Shown in pieces: positions 45,053-55,426 of a stretch of 64,000 nt of DNA. The notes beneath the pieces were generated by a model. It was given only the letters and a program-made list of their open reading frames with translations, was not told where the DNA came from and did no database searches. Source of the DNA: Phytopseudomonas daroniae (lineage in GTDB: Bacteria; Pseudomonadota; Gammaproteobacteria; Pseudomonadales; Pseudomonadaceae). The DNA is taken from positions 124,001 through 188,000 of the forward strand of contig NZ_QJUI01000008.1 of NCBI RefSeq assembly GCF_004327285.1. Direction: 5' to 3'. The position numbers and the translations under genes were made by a program. Within the stretch, counting starts at the first letter, position 1. Every line of letters begins with the position of its first letter.

Positions 45053-46077
45053 CTATCGGTTGTCCTGGCGAGTGAGGGCCTGTCGGCCACGTGCGTGAGT
45101 GGATGAGTGCGCTGGAAGTGCCGCACCTGAATTTGAAAGCCATTGCGCAGGCCGACGTACAGGCTTTCGCCTGGGGTCAGTCCGGCGGAGACGGCCCAGT
45201 GGGCCAAGTCGTCCTGTTCGAAGCCTAGCCAGAGATCGCCGCAGGTATCGCGGGCCCAGCCCTGGTTGTGACTGCACAGTTCGGTGATCAGCAGGCTGCC
45301 GCCACTGTTGACCTGGCTGGCGAGTTTGCGCAGTGCCTGGGCCGGCGCAGCAAAATGATGCAACACCATGTTCAGTACTACGCAGTCGGCGCTGGGGTAA
45401 TCGTCGAGCAAGGCGTCGGCCAACTGCAGCTGGACGTTGCCCAGACCGTCCTTCTCGCAGCGCTGGCGCGCCAGTTCGAGCATGGCCGGGCTGTTGTCCA
45501 GGGCGGTGACCTGTTCGAAGCGGCTCGCCAGCTCGGGCAGGAAACCACCATCGCCGGGGCCGATTTCCAGCGCGTGGGCGGTCGTGGCGAAATCCAGTGA
45601 GTCGAGCAGTGCCAGCACGCTGTCGCGGTATTGCGGCAGCCCGGCGATCAGATCCTGCTGGGCCTGGAAGCGTTCGGCGCTGCGCGCGAAGAAGTCCTGG
45701 CTGGCAGTGGCTCGCTGCTGATGCACCTGGGCGATGCGTTCGCGCACCTGTACCGGCAGGGTCAACCGGTCGACTTCCTGGAGCAGGGCGCCATGCAGTG
45801 TGCCGCCAACGGTTTCTGCGTGAGCCAGGGCGCGACGATAGAAGATCGCATTGCCTTCCCGGCGTGTCGCCACGAGCCCTGCCTGGGCCAGCACCTTGAG
45901 ATGATGGCTGATGCCCGACTGGCCGATCGCGAATATCTGCGCCAATTCCAGCACGCCGAACGAGTCATTGGCCAGGGCGCGCAGGACGTTCAGGCGCAGG
46001 GGATCGCCCGCGGCCTTGCACAGGGCGGAAAGAGCGTCGGCGGGCTCGAAATCGAGCTGGGAGGCACGCAGAGTCAT
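45049..46077 (-). CDS. ArsR-type regulator fused to a SAM-dependent methyltransferase (SahR-like)
   Basis: The product is 342 aa. The N-terminal ~95 residues are an ArsR winged helix ([40 protein letters not shown]), without the cysteine metal-site motif. Residues ~150-320 form a class I methyltransferase fold with motif [10 protein letters not shown] and the [13 protein letters not shown] segment. SahR regulators with this same architecture sense SAH and repress SAM-cycle genes in several Proteobacteria. Here it is coupled to metK (4 bp overlap) and preceded by a perfect 26 bp palindrome. SAH as ligand and repression of metK are inference from that family. Confidence 0.88.
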   Translation of the reverse strand: MTLRASQLDFEPADALSALCKAAGDPLRLNVLRALANDSFGVLELAQIFAIGQSGISHHLKVLAQAGLVATRREGNAIFYRRALAHAETVGGTLHGALLQEVDRLTLPVQVRERIAQVHQQRATASQDFFARSAERFQAQQDLIAGLPQYRDSVLALLDSLDFATTAHALEIGPGDGGFLPELASRFEQVTALDNSPAMLELARQRCEKDGLGNVQLQLADALLDDYPSADCVVLNMVLHHFAAPAQALRKLASQVNSGGSLLITELCSHNQGWARDTCGDLWLGFEQDDLAHWAVSAGLTPGESLYVGLRNGFQIQVRHFQRTHPLTHVADRPSLARTTDR

Positions 46078-46117
46078 AGGTTGCGCAGTCTAGTCGGTCA
46101 TTTTTAGTGCAGCAAGG

Positions 46118-46143
46118 CCAATATCAAAAAGTTTTGATATTGG
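46118..46143. promoter_or_regulatory. Perfect 26 bp palindrome, likely operator of the SahR-like regulator
   Basis: Arms CCAATATCAAAA and TTTTGATATTGG flank a central AG with no mismatch. It lies 41 bp upstream of the ArsR-methyltransferase start and ~205 bp upstream of divergent tktA. Length and symmetry fit a dimeric ArsR-type regulator. It may control its own operon (with metK) by autoregulation. Confidence 0.75.
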
Positions 46144-46347
46144 TATCTGCCGAGGTTGTTTTTGAATCGCTGCCGAACGGTCTTGATCAGGCCCCATTCG
46201 CCTGGCAGGACGGTTTTCTCCCGGAAATCCGCCGGAATCGTTCGACTAACGACCATCTGTGATTGCCCCGCGGGGGGTGGCTGGGCGAAAATGGCCGCCT
46301 TTTTCCGACCTAGCTGCCCCGGCAGCCACCCCGCAGGAGATTCAGCG

Positions 46348-48345
46348 ATGCCCAGCCGTCGTGAGCGTGCCAATGCCATTCGTGCCCTGAGCATGGATGC
46401 CGTGCAAAAAGCCAACAGCGGCCACCCCGGTGCCCCGATGGGCATGGCGGATATCGCCGAAGTGCTGTGGCGTGACTACCTGAAACACAACCCGGCCAAC
46501 CCGAAATTCGCCGACCGTGACCGCTTCGTGCTGTCCAACGGCCACGGCTCGATGCTGATCTATTCGCTGTTGCACCTGACCGGCTACGACCTGTCCATCG
46601 ATGACCTGAAGAACTTCCGTCAATTGCACAGCCGCACGCCGGGTCACCCGGAATACGGCTATGCGCCGGGCGTCGAGACCACCACCGGTCCGCTCGGTCA
46701 GGGCATCGCCAATGCCGTGGGCTTCGCCCTGGCGGAAAAAATCATGGCGGCGCAGTTCAACCGCGACGGCCACAACATCGTCGATCACTACACCTACGCC
46801 TTCCTGGGCGACGGCTGCATGATGGAAGGCATCAGCCACGAAGTCTGCTCGCTGGCCGGCACCCTGGGCCTGGGCAAGCTGATTGCTTTCTATGATGACA
46901 ACGGCATCTCCATCGATGGCGAAGTGCACGGCTGGTTCACCGACGATACTCCGGCACGCTTCGAAGCCTACGGCTGGCAGGTGATCCGCAACGTCGACGG
47001 CCACGATGCCGATGAAATCAAGATGGCCATCGATACCGCGCGCAAGAGCGAGCAGCCGACCCTGATCTGCTGCAAGACCATCATCGGTTTCGGCTCGCCC
47101 AACAAGCAGGGCAAAGAAGAATCTCACGGCGCCGCGCTGGGTCATGACGAAATCGCCCTGACTCGCGCTGCCCTGAACTGGAACCACGCGCCGTTCGAAA
47201 TCCCGGCCGACATCTATGCCGAGTGGGATGCCAAGGAAGCCGGTCTGGCCGCCGAAGCCGAGTGGGATCAGCGCTTCGCTGCCTATTCCGCTGTCTACCC
47301 GGAACTGGCCAACGAGTTCGTCCGCCGTATGGCCGGTGATCTGCCTGCCGATTTCTCTGCCAAGGCCAGCGAGTTCATCCGCGCCGTGGCCGAGAAGGGT
47401 GAAACCATTGCCAGCCGCAAGGCCAGCCAGAACTGCCTGAATGCCTTCGGCCCGCTGCTGCCGGAACTGCTCGGCGGCTCCGCCGACCTGGCCGGTTCCA
47501 ACCTGACCCTGTGGAAGGGCTGCAAGCCGGTGGTCGCCGAGGATGCCTCGGGCAACTACATGTACTACGGCGTGCGCGAATTCGGCATGAGCGCGATCAT
47601 GAACGGCGTCGCCCTGCATGGCGGCCTGGTGCCTTACGGCGCAACTTTCCTGATGTTCATGGAATACGCCCGCAATGCCGTGCGCATGTCCGCGCTGATG
47701 AAGCTGCGCGTGCTCTACGTGTTCACCCACGACTCCATCGGCCTGGGCGAAGACGGCCCGACTCACCAGCCGGTCGAGCAACTGACCAGCCTGCGCACCA
47801 CGCCGAACCTGGATACCTGGCGCCCGGCGGATACCGTCGAAGCCGCGGTGGCCTGGAAGCATGCGGTCGAGCGCAAGGATGGCCCGAGCGCGCTGATCTT
47901 CTCGCGCCAGAACCTGCCACATAACCTGCGTGACCACGAAACCGAGAGCGCCATCAGCCGCGGCGGTTACGTGCTCAAGGACTGCGCCGGCGAGCCGGAG
48001 CTGATCCTGATCGCCACCGGTTCGGAAGTCGGCCTGGCCATCCAGGCTGCCGACAAACTGAGCGAGCAGGGCCGCAAGGTACGTGTGGTGTCGATGCCGT
48101 CGACCAACGTCTTCGACCAGCAGGACGCCGGCTACAAGCAGTCGGTGCTGCCACTGCAGGTCACGTCGCGGATCGCCATCGAGGCGGCCCATGCGGACTT
48201 CTGGTACAAGTACGTCGGCCTCGAAGGTCGTGTTATCGGCATGGAAACCTACGGTGAGTCGGCCCCGGCCGGCGAGCTGTTCGAGCACTTCGGTTTCACC
48301 GTCGAGAACATCATCGGCACCGCCGAAGAACTGTTCGACGCCTAA
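46348..48345 (+). CDS. tktA: Transketolase
   Basis: The product is 665 aa. This thiamine-diphosphate enzyme moves two-carbon units in the pentose-phosphate pathway. N-terminal [16 protein letters not shown], the TPP-binding [12 protein letters not shown] with downstream YDDN, and the pyrimidine-domain [18 protein letters not shown] motif are standard. The ATG at 46348 follows GCAGGAGATT and gives [14 protein letters not shown]; the long open upstream frame is non-coding leader. It begins the tktA-epd-pgk-fba series, with repeat or lipoprotein genes between. Confidence 0.98.
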   Translation: MPSRRERANAIRALSMDAVQKANSGHPGAPMGMADIAEVLWRDYLKHNPANPKFADRDRFVLSNGHGSMLIYSLLHLTGYDLSIDDLKNFRQLHSRTPGHPEYGYAPGVETTTGPLGQGIANAVGFALAEKIMAAQFNRDGHNIVDHYTYAFLGDGCMMEGISHEVCSLAGTLGLGKLIAFYDDNGISIDGEVHGWFTDDTPARFEAYGWQVIRNVDGHDADEIKMAIDTARKSEQPTLICCKTIIGFGSPNKQGKEESHGAALGHDEIALTRAALNWNHAPFEIPADIYAEWDAKEAGLAAEAEWDQRFAAYSAVYPELANEFVRRMAGDLPADFSAKASEFIRAVAEKGETIASRKASQNCLNAFGPLLPELLGGSADLAGSNLTLWKGCKPVVAEDASGNYMYYGVREFGMSAIMNGVALHGGLVPYGATFLMFMEYARNAVRMSALMKLRVLYVFTHDSIGLGEDGPTHQPVEQLTSLRTTPNLDTWRPADTVEAAVAWKHAVERKDGPSALIFSRQNLPHNLRDHETESAISRGGYVLKDCAGEPELILIATGSEVGLAIQAADKLSEQGRKVRVVSMPSTNVFDQQDAGYKQSVLPLQVTSRIAIEAAHADFWYKYVGLEGRVIGMETYGESAPAGELFEHFGFTVENIIGTAEELFDA

Positions 48346-48360
48346 GTGAGAACGACGCCG

Positions 48361-48443
48361 TAGGGTGGATCGGGGCGCGCAGCCGATGCGTTTTCATCCA
48401 CCGTTACAGCGCCCGGTGGATCGATAAAACGCGATCCACCCTA
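48361..48443. repeat. 83 bp inverted-repeat element of the GTAGGGTGGAT family
   Basis: TAGGGTGGATCG at the left end and CGATCCACCCTA at the right end are exact inverses; a second pair (CATCCACC, GGTGGATCG) lies within. Its left half recurs at 3141-3181. It sits between tktA and epd and could reduce or process the shared transcript. Confidence 0.75.
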
Positions 48444-48464
48444 CGGGTTCATCCGAGATCTCCG

Positions 48465-49529
48465 ATGTCCTATCGCCCTTACCGCGTCGCTCTGAACGGC
48501 TACGGCCGCATCGGTCGTTGTGTGTTGCGTGCCCTGCACGAACGTGCCGGCGAGGCGCGCCTGGAAATCGTCGCACTCAACGATCTGGCCGACCAGGCCA
48601 GCATCGAATACCTGACCCGCTTCGACTCCACCCACGGGCGTTTTCCCGGTGAGGTGAAGGTAGTTGGCGATTGCCTGCACATCAACGGCGAGCGCGTGCG
48701 TGTCTTACGCCAGCGCGAGCCGGAGGGTGTCGACTGGGCGGCGCTGGATATCGACCTGCTGCTCGAATGCTCGGGGCAATACACCACGCGCGAGCAGGCC
48801 GAGCGTTTTCTGCAGGCGGGCGCGCGGCGGGTATTGCTGTCGCAGCCGATGGCCAGCGAGAGCGATGTCGATGCCACCGTGGTTTACGGCGTCAACCAGC
48901 AGCGCCTGAGTGGCGCCGAACGCCTGGTGTCGAATGCGTCCTGCACCACCAACTGCGGGGTGCCGCTGCTCAAAGTGCTCAACGAGGCGATCGGGCTGGA
49001 GTACATCTCGATCACCACCATCCACTCGGCGATGAACGACCAACCGGTAATCGACGCCTATCACGACGAAGATCTGCGCCGTACGCGCTCGGCCTTTCAG
49101 TCGGTGATTCCGGTTTCCACGGGCCTGGCCCGAGGCATCGAACGGCTGCTTCCGGAACTTGCCGGGCGAATTCAGGCCAAAGCCATTCGGGTGCCGACGG
49201 TCAACGTGTCCTGCCTGGATATCACCTTGCAGACCGCCCGCGATACCAGTGCCGAAGAGATCAATCGGATCTTGCGTCAGGCCGCCGAACAGGGGCCGCT
49301 GCAAGGTCTGCTGGCGTACACCGAGTTACCGCACGCCAGTTGCGACTTCAATCATGATCCCCATTCGGCCATCGTCGACGGCAGTCAGACGCGGGTTTCC
49401 GGGCCGCGCCTGGTCAATCTGCTGGCCTGGTTCGATAACGAGTGGGGCTTCGCCAACCGTATGCTCGACATGGCCGTGCATTTTCTCGATGCCGCCGCTT
49501 CCCTTTCAACAGCCCCTGTTAAGGACTGA
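48465..49529 (+). CDS. epd: D-erythrose-4-phosphate dehydrogenase
   Basis: The product is 354 aa, GAPDH-fold. It oxidises erythrose-4-phosphate to 4-phosphoerythronate for pyridoxal phosphate synthesis. N-terminal [14 protein letters not shown] binds NAD; the catalytic cysteine is Cys160 in SNASCTTNC; a histidine partner follows in [10 protein letters not shown]. The HSAMNDQ segment and tolerance around the NAD site favour Epd over GapA, as does the tktA-epd-pgk-fba context shared by gamma-proteobacteria. The stop is 5 bp before the pgk start. Confidence 0.94.
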   Translation: MSYRPYRVALNGYGRIGRCVLRALHERAGEARLEIVALNDLADQASIEYLTRFDSTHGRFPGEVKVVGDCLHINGERVRVLRQREPEGVDWAALDIDLLLECSGQYTTREQAERFLQAGARRVLLSQPMASESDVDATVVYGVNQQRLSGAERLVSNASCTTNCGVPLLKVLNEAIGLEYISITTIHSAMNDQPVIDAYHDEDLRRTRSAFQSVIPVSTGLARGIERLLPELAGRIQAKAIRVPTVNVSCLDITLQTARDTSAEEINRILRQAAEQGPLQGLLAYTELPHASCDFNHDPHSAIVDGSQTRVSGPRLVNLLAWFDNEWGFANRMLDMAVHFLDAAASLSTAPVKD

Positions 49530-49533
49530 CTCA

Positions 49534-50712
49534 ATGACCGCAGCTTCCGTAAACATCACGAAAATGGCCGACCTCGACCTGCAAGGTAAACGCGTGCTGA
49601 TCCGCGAAGACCTCAATGTGCCGGTCAAGGATGGCGTGGTGAAGAGCGATGCGCGCATCCTCGCGGCGCTGCCGACCATCAAACTGGCCCTGGAGAAGGG
49701 CGCCGCGGTGATGATCTGCTCGCACCTGGGACGTCCTACCGAGGGCGAATTCAGCGAAGAGAACAGCCTGGCGCCTGTGGCCGACTACCTGAGCAAGGCC
49801 CTTGGCCGTGAGGTGCCGCTGATCAAGGATTACCTGAATGGCGTCGAGCTGAAAGCCGGTGATCTGGTGCTGTTCGAGAACGTACGCTTCAACAAGGGCG
49901 AAAAGAACAACGCCGACGAGCTGGCCCAGCAATACGCCGCCCTGTGCGACGTGTTCGTCATGGATGCCTTCGGTACCGCCCACCGCGCCGAGGGCTCGAC
50001 CCATGGCGTGGCCAAGTTCGCCAGGGTCGCTGCCGCCGGCCCGCTGCTGGCTGCCGAACTGGATGCATTGGGCAAGGCCCTGGGCGCACCGGCTCAGCCG
50101 ATGGCGGCGATCGTCGCCGGCTCCAAGGTATCGACCAAGCTGGACGTCCTGAACAGCCTGAGCAGCATCTGCGATCAACTGATCGTTGGCGGCGGCATTG
50201 CCAACACCTTCCTCGCCGCAGCCGGTTACCCGGTGGGCAAGTCGCTGTACGAAGCCGACCTGGTCGATACCGCCAAGGCCATCGCCGCCAAGGTCAGCGT
50301 GCCGCTGCCAGTGGATGTGGTGGTCGCCAAGGAGTTTTCCGAAGCCGCGACCGCTACCGTCAAGGCGGTGGCCGATGTGGCCGACGACGACATGATCCTC
50401 GACATCGGCCCACAGACCGCAGCGCAGTTCGCCGATCTGCTCAAGGCCTCGAAGACCATCCTGTGGAACGGCCCGGTCGGCGTATTCGAATTCGATCAGT
50501 TCGGTGAAGGCACCAAGGCCCTGGCCCTGGCCATCGCCGAAAGCCCGGCGTTCTCCATCGCCGGTGGTGGTGACACCCTGGCGGCCATCGACAAATACGA
50601 TGTGGCTTCGCGCATTTCCTATATTTCCACCGGTGGCGGCGCTTTCCTCGAGTTCGTCGAAGGCAAGGTGCTGCCGGCAGTGGAAGTGCTGCAGCAACGC
50701 GCAGCCAAATAA
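49534..50712 (+). CDS. pgk: Phosphoglycerate kinase
   Basis: The product is 392 aa. It transfers phosphate between 1,3-bisphosphoglycerate and ADP in glycolysis and gluconeogenesis. [15 protein letters not shown] near the start, the SHLGRPTEG loop, [11 protein letters not shown] and the C-terminal [12 protein letters not shown] motif are all conserved. ATG 49534 follows AAGGACTGACTCA; a second in-frame ATG at 49564 (MADLDLQ) would match the start used for many Pgk proteins, so the first ten residues are uncertain. The upstream open frame is the epd shadow. Confidence 0.96.
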   Translation: MTAASVNITKMADLDLQGKRVLIREDLNVPVKDGVVKSDARILAALPTIKLALEKGAAVMICSHLGRPTEGEFSEENSLAPVADYLSKALGREVPLIKDYLNGVELKAGDLVLFENVRFNKGEKNNADELAQQYAALCDVFVMDAFGTAHRAEGSTHGVAKFARVAAAGPLLAAELDALGKALGAPAQPMAAIVAGSKVSTKLDVLNSLSSICDQLIVGGGIANTFLAAAGYPVGKSLYEADLVDTAKAIAAKVSVPLPVDVVVAKEFSEAATATVKAVADVADDDMILDIGPQTAAQFADLLKASKTILWNGPVGVFEFDQFGEGTKALALAIAESPAFSIAGGGDTLAAIDKYDVASRISYISTGGGAFLEFVEGKVLPAVEVLQQRAAK

Positions 50713-50787
50713 GGCAATTCGGCTAAACCTTGGCTGCTGCAGGCGGTCACTACCCTTGTATGGAAATCAGCCTGCAAGGAGTGACCG

Positions 50788-50982
50788 ATGCGTAACGTAG
50801 CCGTGGTATTGACCTTATGTGCCGTCCTGGGTGGTTGTGCTGGTGGCGGATCGCCGCGTGATGAAGCGTGCAGAGTGTTGAGTCCGGCAGAAATCGATCT
50901 GCCGACCACGCGTGACGAGCCGCGCATCGAAGGACAAAGTACCGGTGATCCGACGCCGCCCGTGGGCGAGCAGAACTGCTAA
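50788..50982 (+). CDS. Small lipoprotein, unknown function
   Basis: The product is 64 aa with a lipoprotein signal (MRNVAVVLTLCAVLGGC; lipobox LGGC, Cys17). The mature ~48 residues are Asp/Glu/Pro rich with two more cysteines (Cys28 and terminal Cys64). AAGGAG precedes the ATG. No domain recognised. It is followed 17 bp later by a second lipoprotein gene and is likely co-transcribed with it. Confidence 0.75.
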   Translation: MRNVAVVLTLCAVLGGCAGGGSPRDEACRVLSPAEIDLPTTRDEPRIEGQSTGDPTPPVGEQNC

Positions 50983-50999
50983 GTGACAAGGAGAGTGCG

Positions 51000-51329
51000 A
51001 TGAATCGTTATAAAGGCGCCGCCGCGTTGCTCGGTCTGTTCATGCTCGCCGGTTGTGCCGGCAAGGACTACGCCGACAGTCAGGAGTGGAACCGCTGGGT
51101 GTGCGACAGTCAGGCCGAAGTGTTCTGGCGTTATGCCGACAGTACCCACGAGAAAGTCGATGTGCGTATGGGCGGCAGCGATATCGTTCATCGTTTGAGC
51201 CAGGAGCCTGCCGGTTCCGGCGTGTTGTACAGCGACGGTACGCTGTCCCTCCATACCAAGGGGGAGGAAGGCCTGATCTATCGTACCGCCAATGATGATT
51301 TGCTCGGGCGTGGCTGCAAGGCGCCCTGA
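51000..51329 (+). CDS. mliC: MliC-family lipoprotein (putative lysozyme inhibitor)
   Basis: The product is 109 aa with a lipobox at LAGC (Cys19). The mature part has the MliC-type beta-barrel pattern: WVCDSQAEVFWRYAD, VDVRMGGSDIVHRLSQ, PAGSGVLYSDGTLSLHTKGEEG and a closing cysteine near the C terminus that pairs with the first. MliC proteins inhibit c-type lysozyme at the outer membrane. Family call is from this pattern; inhibition has not been shown here. The pgk-fba position is similar to small-lipoprotein genes at that site in other pseudomonads. Confidence 0.8.
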   Translation: MNRYKGAAALLGLFMLAGCAGKDYADSQEWNRWVCDSQAEVFWRYADSTHEKVDVRMGGSDIVHRLSQEPAGSGVLYSDGTLSLHTKGEEGLIYRTANDDLLGRGCKAP

Positions 51330-51337
51330 AGGCAGTG

Positions 51338-51413
51338 ACAAGCTGCAAGCCACAAGCTGCAAGTGGGGGTTGGATACTTCGGCTCTTCCTTGCGGCTTGA
51401 AGCTTGTAGCTTA
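51338..51413. repeat. Inverted heptamer array, copy 3, upstream of fba
   Basis: Left arm: ACAAGCTGCAAG twice-repeated pattern (51338-51363). Right arm: CTTGCGG, CTTGAAG, CTTGTAG (51389-51409). The arms are inverted and the loop is GC-moderate. Same unit type as at 7091-7210 and 38679-38742. Confidence 0.8.
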
Positions 51414-51494
51414 GCGCTGTAGCAGTACTTGAATAGCGCCTGCCACTGCGGCAGGCTTGCACGATTAACGAGCCCTATCGGGAGATAGCAAAAC

Positions 51495-52559
51495 ATGGCA
51501 CTTATCAGCATGCGCCAGATGCTCGACCACGCCGCCGAATTCGGCTACGGCGTGCCGGCTTTCAACGTCAACAACCTGGAGCAGATGCGCGCCATCATGG
51601 AAGCTGCCGACAAGACCGATTCGCCGGTCATCGTCCAGGCTTCCGCAGGTGCCCGCAAGTACGCCGGTGCGCCTTTCCTGCGTCATCTGATCCTCGCCGC
51701 CATCGAAGAATTCCCGCATATCCCGGTGTGCATGCACCAGGATCACGGCACCAGCCCGGACATCTGCCAGCGCTCGATCCAGCTGGGCTTCAGCTCGGTG
51801 ATGATGGACGGATCGCTGAAGGAAGACGGCAAGACGCCGTCCGACTACGACTACAACGTCCGCGTGACTCAGCAGACCGTGGCTTTCGCCCACGCCTGCG
51901 GAGTGTCGGTAGAAGGTGAGCTGGGCTGCCTGGGCAGCCTGGAAACCGGCCAGGCTGGTGAAGAAGACGGTGTCGGCGCCGAAGGCGTGCTGGATCACAG
52001 CCAACTGCTGACCGACCCGGAAGAAGCCGCCGACTTCGTCAAGAAGACCCAGGTCGACGCCTTGGCCATCGCCATCGGCACCAGCCACGGCGCCTACAAG
52101 TTCACCAAGCCACCAACCGGCGACGTGCTGTCGATCGAGCGCATCAAGGAAATCCACAAGCGCATCCCCAACACCCACCTGGTGATGCATGGTTCCAGCT
52201 CGGTGCCGCAGGATTGGCTGGCGATCATCAACGAGCACGGTGGCGAGATCAAGGAAACCTACGGCGTGCCGGTCGAGGAAATCGTCGAAGGCATCAAGTA
52301 TGGCGTGCGCAAGGTCAACATCGACACCGACCTGCGTCTGGCCTCCACCGGCGCCATCCGCCGCTTCCTGGCCGAGCACCCGAGCGAGTTCGACCCGCGC
52401 AAGTACTTTGCCCATACCATCACCGCCATGCGTGATATCTGTATCGATCGTTACGAAGCCTTCGGCACCGCCGGCAACGCCTCGAAGATAAAACCGATCT
52501 CCCTGGAAGGCATGTTCCAGCGCTACGCCAAGGGTGAGCTGGCCGCCAAGGTCAACTGA
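51495..52559 (+). CDS. fba: Fructose-bisphosphate aldolase, class II
   Basis: The product is 354 aa. This zinc aldolase cleaves fructose-1,6-bisphosphate. The segment HQDHG has catalytic Asp83 and zinc ligand His84; further zinc ligands appear in [10 protein letters not shown] and MHGSSSVP. The [14 protein letters not shown] phosphate-binding strand is present. It belongs to the Calvin-cycle-type (354 aa) subgroup normal for Pseudomonas. GGGAGATAGC precedes the ATG. It ends at a strong terminator. Confidence 0.97.
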   Translation: MALISMRQMLDHAAEFGYGVPAFNVNNLEQMRAIMEAADKTDSPVIVQASAGARKYAGAPFLRHLILAAIEEFPHIPVCMHQDHGTSPDICQRSIQLGFSSVMMDGSLKEDGKTPSDYDYNVRVTQQTVAFAHACGVSVEGELGCLGSLETGQAGEEDGVGAEGVLDHSQLLTDPEEAADFVKKTQVDALAIAIGTSHGAYKFTKPPTGDVLSIERIKEIHKRIPNTHLVMHGSSSVPQDWLAIINEHGGEIKETYGVPVEEIVEGIKYGVRKVNIDTDLRLASTGAIRRFLAEHPSEFDPRKYFAHTITAMRDICIDRYEAFGTAGNASKIKPISLEGMFQRYAKGELAAKVN

Positions 52560-52586
52560 TCGGTCATCGCGATCATCGGTATAACG

Positions 52587-52622
52587 AAGCCGTTTACTCT
52601 TTGCAGGGTAAGCGGCTTTTTT
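52587..52622 (+). terminator. Rho-independent terminator of fba
   Basis: AAGCCGTTTAC pairs with GTAAGCGGCTT around a 10-nt loop and is followed by TTTT. It lies 27 bp after the stop. Confidence 0.88.
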
Positions 52623-52696
52623 GTGCCTGGATGTTCGCCAGGGGCAGACGACTGAAAGGCGAGAACGGCCATTCTTAGAATGGGTCGATCCGCGCA

Positions 52697-52729
52697 GGTG
52701 AAACCCATCAGCGATTGATGGGGTTCACC
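52697..52729. repeat. Hairpin of the GATGGGTTTCACC family (copy 2)
   Basis: GGTGAAACCCATCA and TGATGGGGTTCACC pair around a 5-nt loop with one mismatch. Same family as 3082-3132. Located between convergent fba and the SPOR gene; the rest of that gap holds nothing else I can recognise. Confidence 0.7.
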
Positions 52730-52858
52730 CATCCTGCTGTAGCGGTATTGCAAGCGGTGGGCTGAGGCGGATCGCCGCCTGGCCCACCCTTGTCTCTCGA
52801 CTACAAGCTTCTCAAGAGGCGATAGTTCCCGACTGATCATCGGGGAGCCATGCGGGTC

Positions 52859-53554
52859 TTAGCGGCTCTGGCGCTGTTGCAACAGGAGATTGCTGAAGCC
52901 GTTGGCGGCCAGGGCTTTCTGCGACCGGGCCAACTGTTCGCGGTTGGCGAACGGGCCGACGAGCACGCGGTGCCAGGTTTCGTCGCGCACCGTGCCGGAC
53001 TCCACGCGTACGTTCTGGCCGAGCAGGGTGATTTGCGCACGCACGCTCTCGGCGTCGTCCTTGCGGCGGAACGAGCCGGCCTGCAGGAAGAACTGCGTGC
53101 TCAGCGGCGCCTGCACGGCGGGAGGCGCCGTCGCCACTGGCGGGGCTGGCGGTGGTGTTTCGCCATTCAGTGCAGCCAGGGCGCGGGCGGCGTCGATCTT
53201 CGCCGCTTCCTCGGGTGTTACGGCAGGCGGTGTCCGCGTGGGCGGCGGAGGTACGGCGTCCGGCGGCACGATGACTTCCGACTCCGGCAGCAGCGTGTAG
53301 AAGTCGTACTTGGGCTTGCCCGGCTCCTGGCTGGTGGCCGACGGCGTCGGTTTGGGCGAGGTGCTGGCGCGCTCCGGCTGGGGCTTGTCACGCTTGATTG
53401 CATCGCTGCCTGGCTGCAGGTTGAACAGCAGCATGGCGAACACGCCAACCACCAGCCCGCAGGCCAGCCAGATCCAGCCCGGTACCGGGCGTTTGCTCGG
53501 GGCCTTGTAACGGCTGGCGCCGCGTTTGGGTGCGGGCTTCTTGCGGGTTGCCAC
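52859..53554 (-). CDS. SPOR-domain cell-division-type protein (FtsN-like)
   Basis: The product is 231 aa. A basic cytoplasmic start (~1-23), one membrane helix (~25-45), a long Pro-rich periplasmic linker (~50-150) and a C-terminal SPOR domain (~150-228; FFLQAGSFRRKDDAESVRAQI ... WHRVLVGPF) that binds glycan strands denuded of peptides at the septum. This is FtsN-like architecture, though the short division-activating motif of FtsN is not obvious. The start codon is GTG at 53554, immediately after the argS stop (zero gap) with GGAG 9 bases upstream. The argS-SPOR pair is conserved in pseudomonads. Confidence 0.9.
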   Translation of the reverse strand: MATRKKPAPKRGASRYKAPSKRPVPGWIWLACGLVVGVFAMLLFNLQPGSDAIKRDKPQPERASTSPKPTPSATSQEPGKPKYDFYTLLPESEVIVPPDAVPPPPTRTPPAVTPEEAAKIDAARALAALNGETPPPAPPVATAPPAVQAPLSTQFFLQAGSFRRKDDAESVRAQITLLGQNVRVESGTVRDETWHRVLVGPFANREQLARSQKALAANGFSNLLLQQRQSR

Positions 53555-55294
53555 TTACATGCGCTCCAGAGTTTCCAGGCCGAGCAGTTGCAGGCCTTGC
53601 TTGAGGGTACGACCGGTCAGTGCGGCGAGGCGCAGGCGGCTCTGGCGAGTGGCCTCGTCCTCGGCGCTCAGTACCGGGCAATGCTCGTAAAAACTGGAGA
53701 ACAGCCCGGCGACGTCATACAGGTAGGCACACAGTAGGTGCGGCGTGCCCTTGTCGGCGACGTTGGTCAGCACTTCTCCGAACTGTGCCAGTTTGCCGGC
53801 CAGTTCGATTTCCTGGGGCGCTTGAAGTTCGATGCGGCCATCGACTTGTTCGAAGCCTTTGCCCAGCTTGCGGAAGATGCTCGCTACCCGGGTGTAGGCG
53901 TAGAGCAGGTATGGTGCGGTATTGCCCTCGAAGCTGAGCATCAACTCGAAGTTGAAGCTGTAGTCGCTGGTACGGTGCTTGGACAGGTCGGCGTACTTCA
54001 CCGCACCGATGCCCACGGCGCGGGCGATCTGGCGCAGCTCGTCTTCGCCCAGTTCGGCGTTCTTCGCCTTGACCAGCTCGTAGGCGCGCGCCTCGGCCTC
54101 GTCGAGCAGATCGATGAGCTTTACCGTACCGCCGTCGCGGGTCTTGAACGGGCGGCCATCGGCGCCGTTCATGGTGCCGAAGCCCATGTGTTCGAGCTGC
54201 ATGCCGTCGTGCACGAAGCCGGCGCGGCGCGCCACTTCGAAGGCCATCTGGAAATGCAGGGCCTGGCGCTGATCGACGAAGTACAGGGCGCGGTCGGCCT
54301 TGAGCACCTGGCTGCGGTAACGCATGGCGGCCAGGTCGGTGGTCGAGTAGAGGTAGCCGCCGCCGGCCTTCTGCACGATCACCGGCAGCGGGTTGCCTTC
54401 GGCGTTCTTGTAGTCGTCGAGGAAGACGCACTGGGCGCCGTTGTCCTCGGTCAGCAGGCCTTTCTCGCGTAGTGCCTCGATCACGCCTGGCAGCTCGGCG
54501 TTGTAGGCGCTTTCGCCCTTGACGTCGGCCGGGGTCAGTTTGACGCCCAGGCGGTCGTAGGCCTTCTGGCAATGGCTCAGGGAAATGCTGTTGAAACGGT
54601 GCCACAGGCGCATGCATTCCGGCTCGCCAGCTTGCAGCTGGACGACCAGGGCGCGGGCGCGTTCGGCGAATTCGGCGGAGTCATCGAAGCGCTTCTTGGC
54701 GGCGCGATAGAAGCCTTCGAGGTCGGCCAGCTCGCTTTCCGCAGCAGCCGGGTTTTCCTCCATGAAGGCCAGCAGCATGCCGAACTGGGTGCCCCAGTCG
54801 CCGACGTGGTTCTGGCGGATCACTTCGTCGCCGAGGAACTCCAGCACTCGCGCCACGGCATCGCCGATGATGGTCGAGCGCAGGTGGCCGACGTGCATTT
54901 CCTTGGCCAGGTTCGGCGAGGACAGATCGACGACCACGCGCTCGGCGGCACCGCTCTTGCGCACGCCAAGGTGATCGTCGGCCAGCGCGGTTTCCAGGCG
55001 CTCGGCCAGGGAGTCGTTGTTCTGGAAGAAGTTGAGGAAACCCGGGCCAGCGATCTCGACCTTGGTGATCTGCGTATCGGCGGGCAGGGCATCGATCAGC
55101 TTCTGCGCCAGGTCGCGCGGCTTCATCGCCGCCGGTTTGGCCAGCATCATGGCGATGTTGCTGGCGAAGTCGCCGTGGGTCTTGTCCCTGGTGTTCTCCA
55201 CCTGGATCGTCGGGCTCAGGCCTTCGGGCAGCACGCCTTCGGCGGTCAGGCGGGTCAGGGCTTGCTGGATCAGGTGGCGAATACTGTCTTTCAT
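53555..55294 (-). CDS. argS: Arginyl-tRNA synthetase
   Basis: The product is 579 aa, class I synthetase. It charges tRNA-Arg. N-terminal ArgRS additional domain (~1-95), signature HVGH (HIGH equivalent, near residue 130) in [15 protein letters not shown], a KMSKS region replaced by the weak FKTRDGG as usual in many ArgRS, and C-terminal anticodon-binding domain with DALRY-like segments. The ATG at 55294 gives [13 protein letters not shown]; the 30-codon upstream frame is rejected. It is directly followed by the SPOR gene. Confidence 0.97.
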   Translation of the reverse strand: MKDSIRHLIQQALTRLTAEGVLPEGLSPTIQVENTRDKTHGDFASNIAMMLAKPAAMKPRDLAQKLIDALPADTQITKVEIAGPGFLNFFQNNDSLAERLETALADDHLGVRKSGAAERVVVDLSSPNLAKEMHVGHLRSTIIGDAVARVLEFLGDEVIRQNHVGDWGTQFGMLLAFMEENPAAAESELADLEGFYRAAKKRFDDSAEFAERARALVVQLQAGEPECMRLWHRFNSISLSHCQKAYDRLGVKLTPADVKGESAYNAELPGVIEALREKGLLTEDNGAQCVFLDDYKNAEGNPLPVIVQKAGGGYLYSTTDLAAMRYRSQVLKADRALYFVDQRQALHFQMAFEVARRAGFVHDGMQLEHMGFGTMNGADGRPFKTRDGGTVKLIDLLDEAEARAYELVKAKNAELGEDELRQIARAVGIGAVKYADLSKHRTSDYSFNFELMLSFEGNTAPYLLYAYTRVASIFRKLGKGFEQVDGRIELQAPQEIELAGKLAQFGEVLTNVADKGTPHLLCAYLYDVAGLFSSFYEHCPVLSAEDEATRQSRLRLAALTGRTLKQGLQLLGLETLERM

Positions 55295-55426
55295 GGTCTG
55301 CTCATTCGGCCGCGAGATGCGGCGCCGCTCGAAAGCGTGGGTTGAAAACCCCGCATTATCGACGGGGCAAGGGCGCAGCTTCAAGCCATAACGGCTGCGG
55401 GGTGTTTCGGCAGCGAGCGCTGCTGC

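Noticed and set aside
45053-46117. SAM riboswitch ahead of metK
   Set aside because: metK starts inside the end of the regulator gene, leaving no leader; no SAM aptamer core was seen.
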